In this document: positions 1 to 7,124 of the stretch, piece after piece
Layout: each line of letters begins with the position of its first letter
How positions within the stretch are numbered: position 1 is the stretch's first letter
Assembly: GCA_013695245.1 (NCBI GenBank)
Contig: JACDAW010000195.1
Location: 1 to 10,311, forward strand
Direction: 5' to 3'
Source: Pyrinomonadaceae bacterium
GTDB lineage: Bacteria > Acidobacteriota > Blastocatellia > Pyrinomonadales > Pyrinomonadaceae
DNA length: 10,311 nt
Notes under the pieces: model-generated
Seen by the model: the letters and a program-made list of their open reading frames with translations, nothing else
Database searches by the model: none
Told to the model about the DNA's origin: nothing
Program-made: the position numbers and the translations under genes

Positions 1-1238
1 TTGAGCGTATCGCGCCCGGCGTCGTTGATCGACAACCGGTGAAAGAGCCGTTGCAGACGGGACTGAAATCAATTGATGCGATGGTGCCCATCGGACGCGG
101 TCAACGCGAGTTAATTATCGGCGACCGCCAGACGGGTAAAACGGCCGTTGCGCTCGATGCGATCCTTAACCAAAAGGGCAAGGACATGATCTGCATCTAC
201 GTCGCCATCGGGCAGAAGGCTTCGACGGTGGCGCAGGTCGTGAAAACTTTGCAAGACAATGGCGCGATGGATTATTCAATCGTCGTTAACGCTTCGGCAA
301 GCGAACCGGCGGCGATGCAATATCTTGCTCCTTACGCGGGCGCGGCGCTCGGCGAATATTTCCGCGATTCAGGTCGTCATGCTTTAACGATCTACGACGA
401 TCTCTCGAAGCACGCCGCCGCATATCGTGAAATTTCATTGCTCCTACGTCGTCCACCCGGACGCGAGGCTTATCCCGGCGATGTGTTCTATCTGCACTCG
501 CGTCTTTTAGAGCGCGCCGCGAAACTCTCGGACGCGAAAGGCGCAGGCTCGCTCACAAGTTTACCGATGATCGAAACTCAAGCGGGCGACATCTCGGCTT
601 ACATTCCGACGAACGTAATCTCGATCACCGACGGCCAAATCTTCCTTGAAGCCGATCTTTTCAACGCTGGCATTCGCCCCGCGATTAACGTTGGAAACAG
701 CGTGTCGCGCGTTGGGGGTTCGGCGCAGATCAAAGCGATGAAGCAAGTAGCGGGAACGCTCCGTCTCGATCTCGCGCAGTTCCGCGAACTGCAAGCCTTC
801 GCGCAATTCGGCTCGGACTTGGATAAAGCCACGCAAGCGCAACTCGCGCGCGGACAGCGATTGACGGAAATCTTGAAGCAGCCGCAGTATCATCCGTTGG
901 AAGTCGAAAAACAGGTGCTCCTCATCTGGGCGGCGACGAACGGTTTCGCCGATGATGTTCCGGTCGAGCAAGTGCGACGTTTTGAAACAGAGTTGTTGCG
1001 CTTTGTCGAAAACGGTCATCCCGGACTTTTGGAAAACATTCGCACGCAAAAATCGATCTCAGACGACATCAAAGCAGACCTCACGCAGGCGCTCAAAGAT
1101 TTCAAAGATCGTTTCAATGATAAAACCGCAACGTCTATGACGCGGACGACAACATCGAACGATGGCTCGGCTTCGCCCGTCGCCTCGTCCGGCGCAGCTT
1201 CCGCCGACGAAACGACTGCGGTCGCCGCTGGAGTATGA
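1..1238 (+). CDS. atpA: ATP synthase F1 subunit alpha, 5'-truncated by the window edge
   Basis: This is the alpha subunit of the F1 part of the F0F1 ATP synthase, which forms the alpha3beta3 hexamer at the cytoplasmic face of the membrane and carries the non-catalytic nucleotide sites. The frame is open from base 3 and gives 411 residues. Roughly the first 130-140 residues expected for the family lie upstream, so the GTG at 39 is an internal Val codon, not a start. Visible landmarks are the IAPGVVDRQ stretch at the very beginning, the Walker A motif GDRQTGKT at residues 40-47, and the VGNSVSRVGG segment at 230-239 with the arginine finger R236, which reaches into the neighbouring catalytic site. 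The normal family C-terminus falls near DFKDRF (about residue 371). Some 40 further residues rich in Ser, Thr and Ala follow, which is unusual. atpG follows after 85 bp, so the two are probably co-transcribed. Identification is certain from sequence conservation. Confidence 0.98.
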   Translation, partial: ERIAPGVVDRQPVKEPLQTGLKSIDAMVPIGRGQRELIIGDRQTGKTAVALDAILNQKGKDMICIYVAIGQKASTVAQVVKTLQDNGAMDYSIVVNASASEPAAMQYLAPYAGAALGEYFRDSGRHALTIYDDLSKHAAAYREISLLLRRPPGREAYPGDVFYLHSRLLERAAKLSDAKGAGSLTSLPMIETQAGDISAYIPTNVISITDGQIFLEADLFNAGIRPAINVGNSVSRVGGSAQIKAMKQVAGTLRLDLAQFRELQAFAQFGSDLDKATQAQLARGQRLTEILKQPQYHPLEVEKQVLLIWAATNGFADDVPVEQVRRFETELLRFVENGHPGLLENIRTQKSISDDIKADLTQALKDFKDRFNDKTATSMTRTTTSNDGSASPVASSGAASADETTAVAAGV

Positions 1239-1250
1239 AGAACAGGTGAT

Positions 1251-1307
1251 GGGGATTAGAGGTTGGTAAAAACAAATTGCTTCTCCGACCCCTAGACTCT
1301 AATCCCC
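1251..1307. repeat. Inverted repeat / stem-loop between atpA and atpG
   Basis: The arms GGGGATTAGAG (1251-1261) and CTCTAATCCCC (1297-1307) are perfect 11-bp inverted repeats around a 35-nt interior. Inside it, GTTGG (1262-1266) can pair with CCGAC (1285-1289) with one G-U pair, lengthening the stem across a 7-nt bulge on the 3' side. There is no T-run after the 3' arm; C-rich sequence and the atpG start codon at 1324 follow, so it does not look like a terminator. It could tune mRNA stability or atpG translation, or be a copy of a dispersed intergenic repeat. The pairing is seen directly; the role is inferred. Confidence 0.7.
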
Positions 1308-1323
1308 AAACCCCCGCAAAGTT

Positions 1324-2214
1324 ATGGCAAACCTTCTCGACATCCGACGCCGTATCAAGTCGGTTAAGAACACGCAGCAGATCACGAAGGCGATGAAGAT
1401 GGTTTCCGCCGCGAAATTAAAGCGCGCACAAGATCGCGTTGTCGCCGCGCGCCCCTTCGCGGGCAAGATGATCGATGTGATCGGCAACCTCGCCGCGCAG
1501 ACGACGGATGATTACAGTCACCCCCTGCTCGATGCGCGCGGCGATTCGCGTTACCTCGTCGTGCTTGTCACGGCCGACAAAGGATTAGCTGGCGCATTCA
1601 ATACTAACTTGAATAAAGCGGGACTCGCTTTCGCGCGCGAAAACGCCGGAAAGAAAATTGAAATACTCGCCATCGGTCGCAAAGGAAGAGATTTCTTTCG
1701 TCGCCGCGAAGATGTAAGCGTTACGGGTGAATATCTCGGACTAACGGGCAAGGGAAGAGTCGAATACAGCGAAGCGGCGGAAGTAGCGCGCGACATCATC
1801 AAACGCTTCACGGAAGATGAAGGCATTGATAAAGTCTTTATCATTTACAACGAATTCAAATCCGTGTTGCAACAGCGCGTCGTCGTTGATCAACTTCTTC
1901 CTGTCGTGCGTGTTGAAGAGAATACGAGTGATACAAACGCCGATGCAACGAGCACAGTTGATTACATCTACGAACAACCGCCCGCCGAGATTTTCGCTCA
2001 ACTGCTGCCGCGCCTTATCGAGACGCAAATCTATCGCGCGATGCTGGAATCCGTAGCTTCAGAGCAAGGCGCGCGCATGACGGCGATGGATTCAGCGTCG
2101 AAGAACGCCGGAGAATTGATCGGCACTTTGACACTCAACATGAATCGTATTCGCCAAGCGGCGATCACGACGGAGATCATCGAAGTCGTTTCCGGCTCGG
2201 CCGTTGCCGTGTGA
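1324..2214 (+). CDS. atpG: ATP synthase F1 subunit gamma
   Basis: This encodes the gamma subunit, the central rotor shaft of F1 that turns inside the alpha3beta3 hexamer and couples proton flow through F0 to ATP synthesis. The protein has 296 residues, close to the usual bacterial length of about 285-295. The N-terminal helix region (ANLLDIRRRIKSVKNTQQI, residues 2-20, then KAMKMVSAAKLKRAQ) and the C-terminal helix (NRIRQAAITTEIIEVVSG) that form the coiled-coil shaft are both well conserved. The ATG at 1324 gives exactly the expected family N-terminus. No clear Shine-Dalgarno sequence precedes it (CCCCCGCAAAGTT), so translation may depend on coupling to atpA or on the upstream stem-loop. The gene is followed by a terminator and then by unrelated genes; atpD and atpC are not here. 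Confidence 0.98.
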   Translation: MANLLDIRRRIKSVKNTQQITKAMKMVSAAKLKRAQDRVVAARPFAGKMIDVIGNLAAQTTDDYSHPLLDARGDSRYLVVLVTADKGLAGAFNTNLNKAGLAFARENAGKKIEILAIGRKGRDFFRRREDVSVTGEYLGLTGKGRVEYSEAAEVARDIIKRFTEDEGIDKVFIIYNEFKSVLQQRVVVDQLLPVVRVEENTSDTNADATSTVDYIYEQPPAEIFAQLLPRLIETQIYRAMLESVASEQGARMTAMDSASKNAGELIGTLTLNMNRIRQAAITTEIIEVVSGSAVAV

Positions 2215-2244
2215 TCTGAAAGCATAAATTTTAAGTTGTTCCAC

Positions 2245-2282
2245 AAAAGGGAAGCGCGCTTTGACTGGTGACTTCCCTTTTT
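2245..2282 (+). terminator. Rho-independent-type terminator after atpG
   Basis: AAAAGGGAAG (2245-2254) and CTTCCCTTTT (2272-2281) form a perfect 10-bp stem around a 17-nt loop, and the 3' arm ends in a run of five T (2278-2282). It lies 30 bp after the atpG stop codon, which supports the end of the atp transcript here. The large loop and A/T-rich base of the stem make it weaker than a textbook terminator. Confidence 0.7.
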
Positions 2283-2295
2283 GCTTTATCGAAAA

Positions 2296-2832
2296 ATGGT
2301 TTCAACCGACGGGAAGGGAAGTGTAATAATCAAGCAGTCGCTCAATCGGCTCTGGCGCTATCTTCCCGCGCTCCTTTGGGTAGTCTTTATCTTCTCGGCT
2401 TCGGGTTCTAATTTTTCATTCTCGAATACTTCGCGCGTCGTGCGCCCGCTCGTGCTCTGGCTGTTTCCAAACATCAGCGAAGAGAGCATGTACGTCGTTC
2501 ATTACTCCGTGCGTAAAGCAGCGCACCTAGCCGAGTATGCGACGCTCGCGTTGCTGCTTGCGCGCGCACTTCTCTCTTCATCGCGCGCGATGTTGCGTCG
2601 CCATTGGTTCATCGTCTCTTTCCTCATCGCCGCGCTATGCGCTTTGCTCGATGAGTTTCACCAAAGTTTTGTCAGCGCACGCATCGGCTCAATCTATGAT
2701 TGTTTAATTGACATGTTGGGCTGCACGCTTGCGCTCGGCGCGATCTATTTGTGGCGCAATTTCAGCGGCAAAAAGAGACAACAGACTCCGGGCGCAGCTT
2801 CAACTCATGCGCGCACCGCGCCGATGCGATAG
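2296..2832 (+). CDS. VanZ family membrane protein
   Basis: This is a small integral membrane protein of the VanZ family. The family is named after the teicoplanin-resistance accessory protein; most chromosomal members have no known biochemical role. From the ATG at 2296 it has 178 residues. Hydrophobic segments lie at about residues 22-37, 75-93, 105-118 and 136-153. Family signatures are visible: the SAS after the first helix, RKAAHLAEY (73-81), DEFHQSF (119-125), R129, D135, and D139 with G142 (conserved spacing of D, D and G). The C-terminal 25 residues are polar and basic. A TTG at 2281 in the same frame would add five residues but lies inside the terminator; neither start has a good ribosome binding site. 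The next gene begins 11 bp after its stop, so the two probably share a transcript. The family assignment is strong; the function is not known. Confidence 0.9.
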   Translation: MVSTDGKGSVIIKQSLNRLWRYLPALLWVVFIFSASGSNFSFSNTSRVVRPLVLWLFPNISEESMYVVHYSVRKAAHLAEYATLALLLARALLSSSRAMLRRHWFIVSFLIAALCALLDEFHQSFVSARIGSIYDCLIDMLGCTLALGAIYLWRNFSGKKRQQTPGAASTHARTAPMR

Positions 2833-2843
2833 TATCAACGATC

Positions 2844-5642
2844 ATGCTTCACGCCGGAAACAAACACACGATCAGTTTCATTAAGATACACTCTAACGGC
2901 TCTCTGCATTGGAGGATGATTTGTCTTGTTGTTCTGCTCGTTGTGAGCATTGCAGCGGCGATAATCATCTCTCCTTTCGCGCGATTGGTTGAGCGAACGA
3001 GCGCACACTCTGAGAACTCTTTCCGGCAGTACGACGCAGGCGCAGTTAAACTCGGTTTGTTGCTGCGCCGTTTGCAAACAACGGCGAGCGCGATGCACAC
3101 AGGCGCTCACCCGGACGATGAAGACTCGGCTTTGATCGCAACGCTTGCGCGCGGGCAAGGAGCGCGCGTCGCATATCTTTCTTTAACGCGCGGCGAAGGA
3201 GGGCAGAATCGCATTGGCGCGGAGCGAGCAGAAACGCTCGGCGTCATTCGCACCGAAGAACTGTTGCAAGCGCGCGCGATTGACGGCGGCGATCAATTCT
3301 TCACGCGCGCTTACGATTTCGGTTTCACGAAAACAGTTGACGAAGCGGCGGCGAAGTGGGGCGAGCGCCCGGTGCTAGCGGACATGGTGCGCGCGCTTCG
3401 CACCTACCGCCCGCTCGTTATCATCTCGCGCTTCACGGGCACAACCGCCGACGGTCACGGTCATCATCAACTTGCCGGAAGACTCACGCCGCTCGCCTTT
3501 CGCGCCGCCGCCGATCCCGCGCAATTTCCCGAACAAATAAAAGAAGGTTTACACGCGTGGCAAGCGCGTAAGCTCTACGTCGGCAACTTCAGACGGACGA
3601 ATGACGCCAAGACTTCAAACAATGATGCGACGGGCGCGGCAAAAATTCTTCACCTCAACACGGGGCGTTTCGATTCGCTGCTCGGTCGCAGTTATTACGA
3701 GATGGCCGCCGAGGGACGCAGCCAACACAAATCGCAAGAGATGGGCGCGCTTGAATTGCGCGGCGAACAAACATCTGAAATCAAGTTGAGCGAAAGTTTT
3801 GTACAGACGAGCGCGCCGGAGTCGAGCGTCTTTGACGGTATAGATATTTCCGTCAACGGCATCGCGCAACTCACGGGCTTACGACAACTTGCAAGCATCG
3901 CTGCCCTTTCTCCTATCGCTAGTGATGCGCAGCGTGCGCTCGAAGGGTTTAATGTTTTCGCTCCCTTCCGATCTATCTCAACGCTCGACGCTGGCTTGCG
4001 TCACACGCGCGATGCGCGACGAATACTGCAAACTTCAGGCGAATCAACGGACGCGCGCCGCGAAGCGGATTTTCTGCTGGCGATAAAGGAGCGTGAGTTT
4101 GCCGAAGCGTTGCAACTCGCTTCCGGCGTGCGCTTGGACGTGCTCGCCGACACGGAGACAGTTGCGCCGGGAGAATCGTTTACCGTGACGGCGCGCGTTT
4201 TTATCGGCGACGATGTGCGCCCCGAAGTGAAAGAATTACGTCTGCGCGCGCCGGAAGGTTGGCGCATTGAAAGACTCTCGGAGCAGCCGACGACGAATGA
4301 GACGCCATCAGCGCGCCGCGAGAGGGCGCAAGCCTCAGCAAGTTTCCGTGTTACTCCGCCCATTGATGCGCCGCTTACACAGCCATACTGGTTAAGACAG
4401 CCGCGCGAGGGCGATCTTTTTCGCTGGGCTACTGACGCGCCGCGCGGCGCGCCCTTCGATGCGCCGCTCATCACTGGCGAAGCGGAGATTACAATCGGCG
4501 ACAATTCATTCATCGTCAATCAAAAAGCGCAGTATCGTTACGCCGACGCGGTGCGTGGTGAGATGCGACGCGACGTTGGTATTGTGCCTGCGCTCGCTAT
4601 CCAATCAACACCGGATTTAATGATCGTTCCGACCGCAAGAGAAGATTTAACTCGCCGCATTGTCGTGCGCCTGACCAGCAATTCGCCGCGCGAGATCAGT
4701 GGAACAGTGAAATTGCAATTACCCGTCGGGTGGAAGTCGCAGCCGACGCAAGCTTCTTTCACATTAAAGTCGAAAAGCGAACGCGCATCGCTCGCTTTCA
4801 ACGTCCTCATTCCGCCGCTCGCGCAAAACGCTCTGTACAAAATCGGCGTGACAGCAACAGCAGTGACAACAGATGAAAGGACGTTCGATAAAACGGAGCG
4901 TGCAATTGATTACCCGCACATTAACACGCACCGAATTTTTAGCGCAGCGGAAACGGTTGTGCGCGTTTTCGATTTCAAAGTTGCACGGTTGCGCGTCGGC
5001 TACATTATGGGAAGCGGCGACGAAGTGCCCGAAGCGATCCGGCGGATGAATTTGGAAGTTACGCTGCTTGATGAAGACGATCTTTCAACAAGCGATCTCG
5101 CCGCGCGTTTTGACGTGATCGTCGTCGGCGTGCGCGCTTCGCAGGTGCGCGCTGATTTCGTTGGCAACAATAATCGCTTACTAGATTTTGCACGCGCGGG
5201 CGGCACGCTCATCGTGCAGTATCAACGACCCGACTACACTATGCGCAAACTCGCTCCGTTTCCGGCCGAGATCGGCGCAAGCGCGCGCACAACGGACGAA
5301 CGCGCTCCGGTAACGATCCTTGAACCTGCTCACCCCGTCTTTCATTTTCCAAACGAGATCACGCGCGAGGATTGGCAAGGTTGGGCACAAGAACGCAGCC
5401 TTTACAACTTCACAAACTTCGATCCGCATTACACTGCGCTGCTCGAATCGCACGACGCAAACGAACCCGCGCAGACGGGCGGCGAAGTTTACGCTTCGCT
5501 AGGGCGCGGGCACTACTTCTATACTTCCTACTCATGGTTTCGCCAACTTCCCGAAGGAGTGCCGGGCGCATATCGTTTGTTTGCCAACATGCTCAGCCTT
5601 TCAAAGTATGATTCCTCAAAACAGCCGCGCGCCGCGCGCTAA
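2844..5642 (+). CDS. PIG-L (LmbE-like) family deacetylase, large multidomain, exported or membrane-anchored
   Basis: PIG-L family enzymes are zinc hydrolases that remove acetyl groups from N-acetylglucosaminyl substrates (GPI precursor, mycothiol precursor and others). From the ATG at 2844 the protein has 932 residues, against about 230-300 for single-domain members. A hydrophobic stretch at residues 26-45 preceded by basic residues is a signal anchor or signal peptide, so the rest should be outside the cytoplasm. The catalytic domain spans about 80-300: AHPDDED (88-94) carries the metal-binding H89 and D92 and the general-base D91, TRGEGGQN follows at 115-122, and DGHGHHQ (203-209) supplies the third metal ligand. 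Residues about 435-505 and 590-675 look like immunoglobulin-type beta sandwiches (APGESFTVTARV; NEW3-like). Residues about 715-920 resemble a class I glutamine-amidotransferase/ThuA-like fold (FDVIVVGVRA, then GGTLIVQYQR). The start is uncertain: an ATG at 2916 has GGAGG directly abutting it, too close for normal use. Substrate unknown; a surface or environmental glycan is an inference. Confidence 0.9.
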   Translation: MLHAGNKHTISFIKIHSNGSLHWRMICLVVLLVVSIAAAIIISPFARLVERTSAHSENSFRQYDAGAVKLGLLLRRLQTTASAMHTGAHPDDEDSALIATLARGQGARVAYLSLTRGEGGQNRIGAERAETLGVIRTEELLQARAIDGGDQFFTRAYDFGFTKTVDEAAAKWGERPVLADMVRALRTYRPLVIISRFTGTTADGHGHHQLAGRLTPLAFRAAADPAQFPEQIKEGLHAWQARKLYVGNFRRTNDAKTSNNDATGAAKILHLNTGRFDSLLGRSYYEMAAEGRSQHKSQEMGALELRGEQTSEIKLSESFVQTSAPESSVFDGIDISVNGIAQLTGLRQLASIAALSPIASDAQRALEGFNVFAPFRSISTLDAGLRHTRDARRILQTSGESTDARREADFLLAIKEREFAEALQLASGVRLDVLADTETVAPGESFTVTARVFIGDDVRPEVKELRLRAPEGWRIERLSEQPTTNETPSARRERAQASASFRVTPPIDAPLTQPYWLRQPREGDLFRWATDAPRGAPFDAPLITGEAEITIGDNSFIVNQKAQYRYADAVRGEMRRDVGIVPALAIQSTPDLMIVPTAREDLTRRIVVRLTSNSPREISGTVKLQLPVGWKSQPTQASFTLKSKSERASLAFNVLIPPLAQNALYKIGVTATAVTTDERTFDKTERAIDYPHINTHRIFSAAETVVRVFDFKVARLRVGYIMGSGDEVPEAIRRMNLEVTLLDEDDLSTSDLAARFDVIVVGVRASQVRADFVGNNNRLLDFARAGGTLIVQYQRPDYTMRKLAPFPAEIGASARTTDERAPVTILEPAHPVFHFPNEITREDWQGWAQERSLYNFTNFDPHYTALLESHDANEPAQTGGEVYASLGRGHYFYTSYSWFRQLPEGVPGAYRLFANMLSLSKYDSSKQPRAAR

Positions 5643-5659
5643 AATAGACACAGCGCGCG
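5633..5659. terminator. GC-rich hairpin at the PIG-L stop codon, possible terminator
   Basis: CGCGCGCT (5633-5640) and AGCGCGCG (5652-5659) are a perfect 8-bp inverted repeat with an 11-nt A-rich loop that contains the last two bases of the TAA stop. The sequence after it (AACAGTTTCTTTA) is only moderately T-rich, so termination is plausible but not secure. GCGC-type words are very common in this DNA, which raises the chance of accidental hairpins. Confidence 0.4.
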
Positions 5660-5785
5660 AACAGTTTCTTTACTTCCACGCCATCGCGAATCTTCACTCT
5701 TATCTGGCAACTGAGGCAAGCGCGATGCTATGCTTAACACTCTTCCCGAACAAGTTTGCTATAAGTGAAGACGAACCGTTCCATT

Positions 5786-7060
5786 ATGTACAGAGGATTG
5801 AAGAGTCCGCGTCGCGTCGTGATCACAGGCTTCGGATGTGTTACGCCGATTGGCACGGGGCGCGAAAGGTTTTGGAGCGCGCTCATTGAAGGCAAGAGCG
5901 GCGTGCGGCGCATCGAGAGTTTCGATGTGTCAAACGCATCTGTCAAGATCGCAGCCGAAGTGCGTGACTTCGACTGGGAGCGCGAACTCAATCCGAAAGA
6001 TCGGCGTCACGTCGCACGCACCGTGCCGCTTGCTCTCGCCGCCGCGCGCGAAGCGATTGCGGATGCAAAACTTTATCCGTCGGATTTCACGCTCGATGAA
6101 CGGCGCGCCGTCGGCGTCATGTTGGGCACGGGCGGCGGCGGACTCTCGTTCACTGAACAACAATACAGTTATTGGTTCTCAGGCCAACACTCGAAGGCGA
6201 GCGTTTATACGATTCCGTCTTCAACGCACGGCGGCTTATCGTCCGAGCTTTCGATGGCTTTCGGTTTGCGCGGGCTTTCGCACGTCGTCTCGACGGGTTG
6301 CACAAGCTCGACCGACGCCATCGCATACGCGGCCGAACACATCGCGCTCGGTCGGCAAGAACTGATGCTTACCGGCGGCGTTGACGCGCCGCTTGCGCCC
6401 GGCATTCTCGCAGGCTTTAATGTGATGACCGTGCTGACAGATGAATGGAATGATGAGCCGCAGCGCGCCTCGCGTCCGTTTTCGCTCAACCGTTCAGGCA
6501 TTGTGCTCGGTGAAGGCGCGTGGATTTACGTGCTCGAAGATTACGAGCGAGCGAAAAAGCGCGACGCGAAAATCTACGCTGAAATTACGGGCTACGGCGC
6601 GACGTGCGACGCTTACCATCGCGTGCGCTTGGAAGACACAGGCGAAGAACCGGCGCGCGCGATGCGTTTGGCTTTAGAGACGGCAGGACGCGCGCCCGAA
6701 GAGATCGGCTACGTTAATCTTCACGGCACATCAACTGTCTTAAACGACCGCATTGAAACGCAAGCCTTGAAGGTTGCTTTCGACAAACACGCTTATCGAA
6801 TTCCGATGTCGGCTACGAAGTCGCAAATAGGTCATCCGCAAGGCGCATCGGGCGCGGCCGGCCTCGGCGCAACGCTCTGCGCGATGCACACCAATTGGCT
6901 TCCGCCGACGATAAACTTGGACGAACCCGATCCCGCATGTGATCTGGATTACGTTGCGAATAGCGCGCGTGAAGCGGAAGTGCGCATCGCGCTCTGCAAC
7001 TGCATCGGCTTCGGCTCAAAGAACAGCGCGCTCGTCGTTGAGAAATCAGCAGCCGAGTAA
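5786..7060 (+). CDS. Beta-ketoacyl synthase, FabF-like with type II PKS KS-alpha-like active site
   Basis: This is a thiolase-fold condensing enzyme that would join an acyl thioester to a malonyl-ACP-derived unit with loss of CO2, in the cytoplasm. From the ATG at 5786 it has 424 residues, the usual KAS II length, and starts with the typical RRVVITGFGCVTPIG. The catalytic set is complete: nucleophile C172 in STGCTSSTDA, H313 in LHGTSTVLND, K345 and H350 in KSQIGHPQGA. The nucleophile context differs from housekeeping FabF (which has ACAT or ACAS there) and matches the TGCTS context of the KS-alpha subunits of type II polyketide synthases; GGVDAPLAP (197-205) and RASRPF further along also recall that group. 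The gate loop near the C-terminus is GFGSKN instead of the usual GFGGTN. A GTG at 5765 would add seven residues; neither start has a clear ribosome binding site. It heads a run of co-directional genes that includes a methyltransferase and a flavoenzyme. A specialised lipid or polyketide role is inferred; ordinary fatty-acid elongation is the alternative. Confidence 0.92.
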   Translation: MYRGLKSPRRVVITGFGCVTPIGTGRERFWSALIEGKSGVRRIESFDVSNASVKIAAEVRDFDWERELNPKDRRHVARTVPLALAAAREAIADAKLYPSDFTLDERRAVGVMLGTGGGGLSFTEQQYSYWFSGQHSKASVYTIPSSTHGGLSSELSMAFGLRGLSHVVSTGCTSSTDAIAYAAEHIALGRQELMLTGGVDAPLAPGILAGFNVMTVLTDEWNDEPQRASRPFSLNRSGIVLGEGAWIYVLEDYERAKKRDAKIYAEITGYGATCDAYHRVRLEDTGEEPARAMRLALETAGRAPEEIGYVNLHGTSTVLNDRIETQALKVAFDKHAYRIPMSATKSQIGHPQGASGAAGLGATLCAMHTNWLPPTINLDEPDPACDLDYVANSAREAEVRIALCNCIGFGSKNSALVVEKSAAE

Positions 7061-7110
7061 TCCACATCGGTCGAAGTAAAAAATCATTAGCCGCGCGTCT
7101 CACGCATACC

Positions 7111-7119
7111 AGAGGAAAG
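7111..7119 (+). promoter_or_regulatory. Strong ribosome binding site of the DinB-family gene
   Basis: The purine-rich AGAGGAAAG lies five bases before the ATG at 7125 and fixes that start. It stands out because the flanking synthase and methyltransferase genes have no recognisable Shine-Dalgarno sequence. Confidence 0.65.
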
Positions 7120-7124
7120 ACGTT

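Noticed and set aside
39..41. GTG at 39 as the atpA start
   Set aside because: The same frame continues upstream with the conserved IAPGVVDRQP residues, so this is an internal Val codon in a gene cut by the window edge.
561..1049. Long open frame on the minus strand inside atpA
   Set aside because: It lies wholly inside a highly conserved gene, has no recognisable domain and is what codon bias in this GC-rich DNA produces on the opposite strand.
2751..2843. Upstream extension of the deacetylase gene to a TTG inside the VanZ gene
   Set aside because: It would overlap VanZ by 82 bp and add 31 residues with no family likeness before an already sufficient signal region.
4001..4519. Minus-strand open frame of 172 codons inside the deacetylase gene
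   Set aside because: Low-complexity Ser/Arg-rich translation typical of an antisense shadow; the + frame is continuous here.
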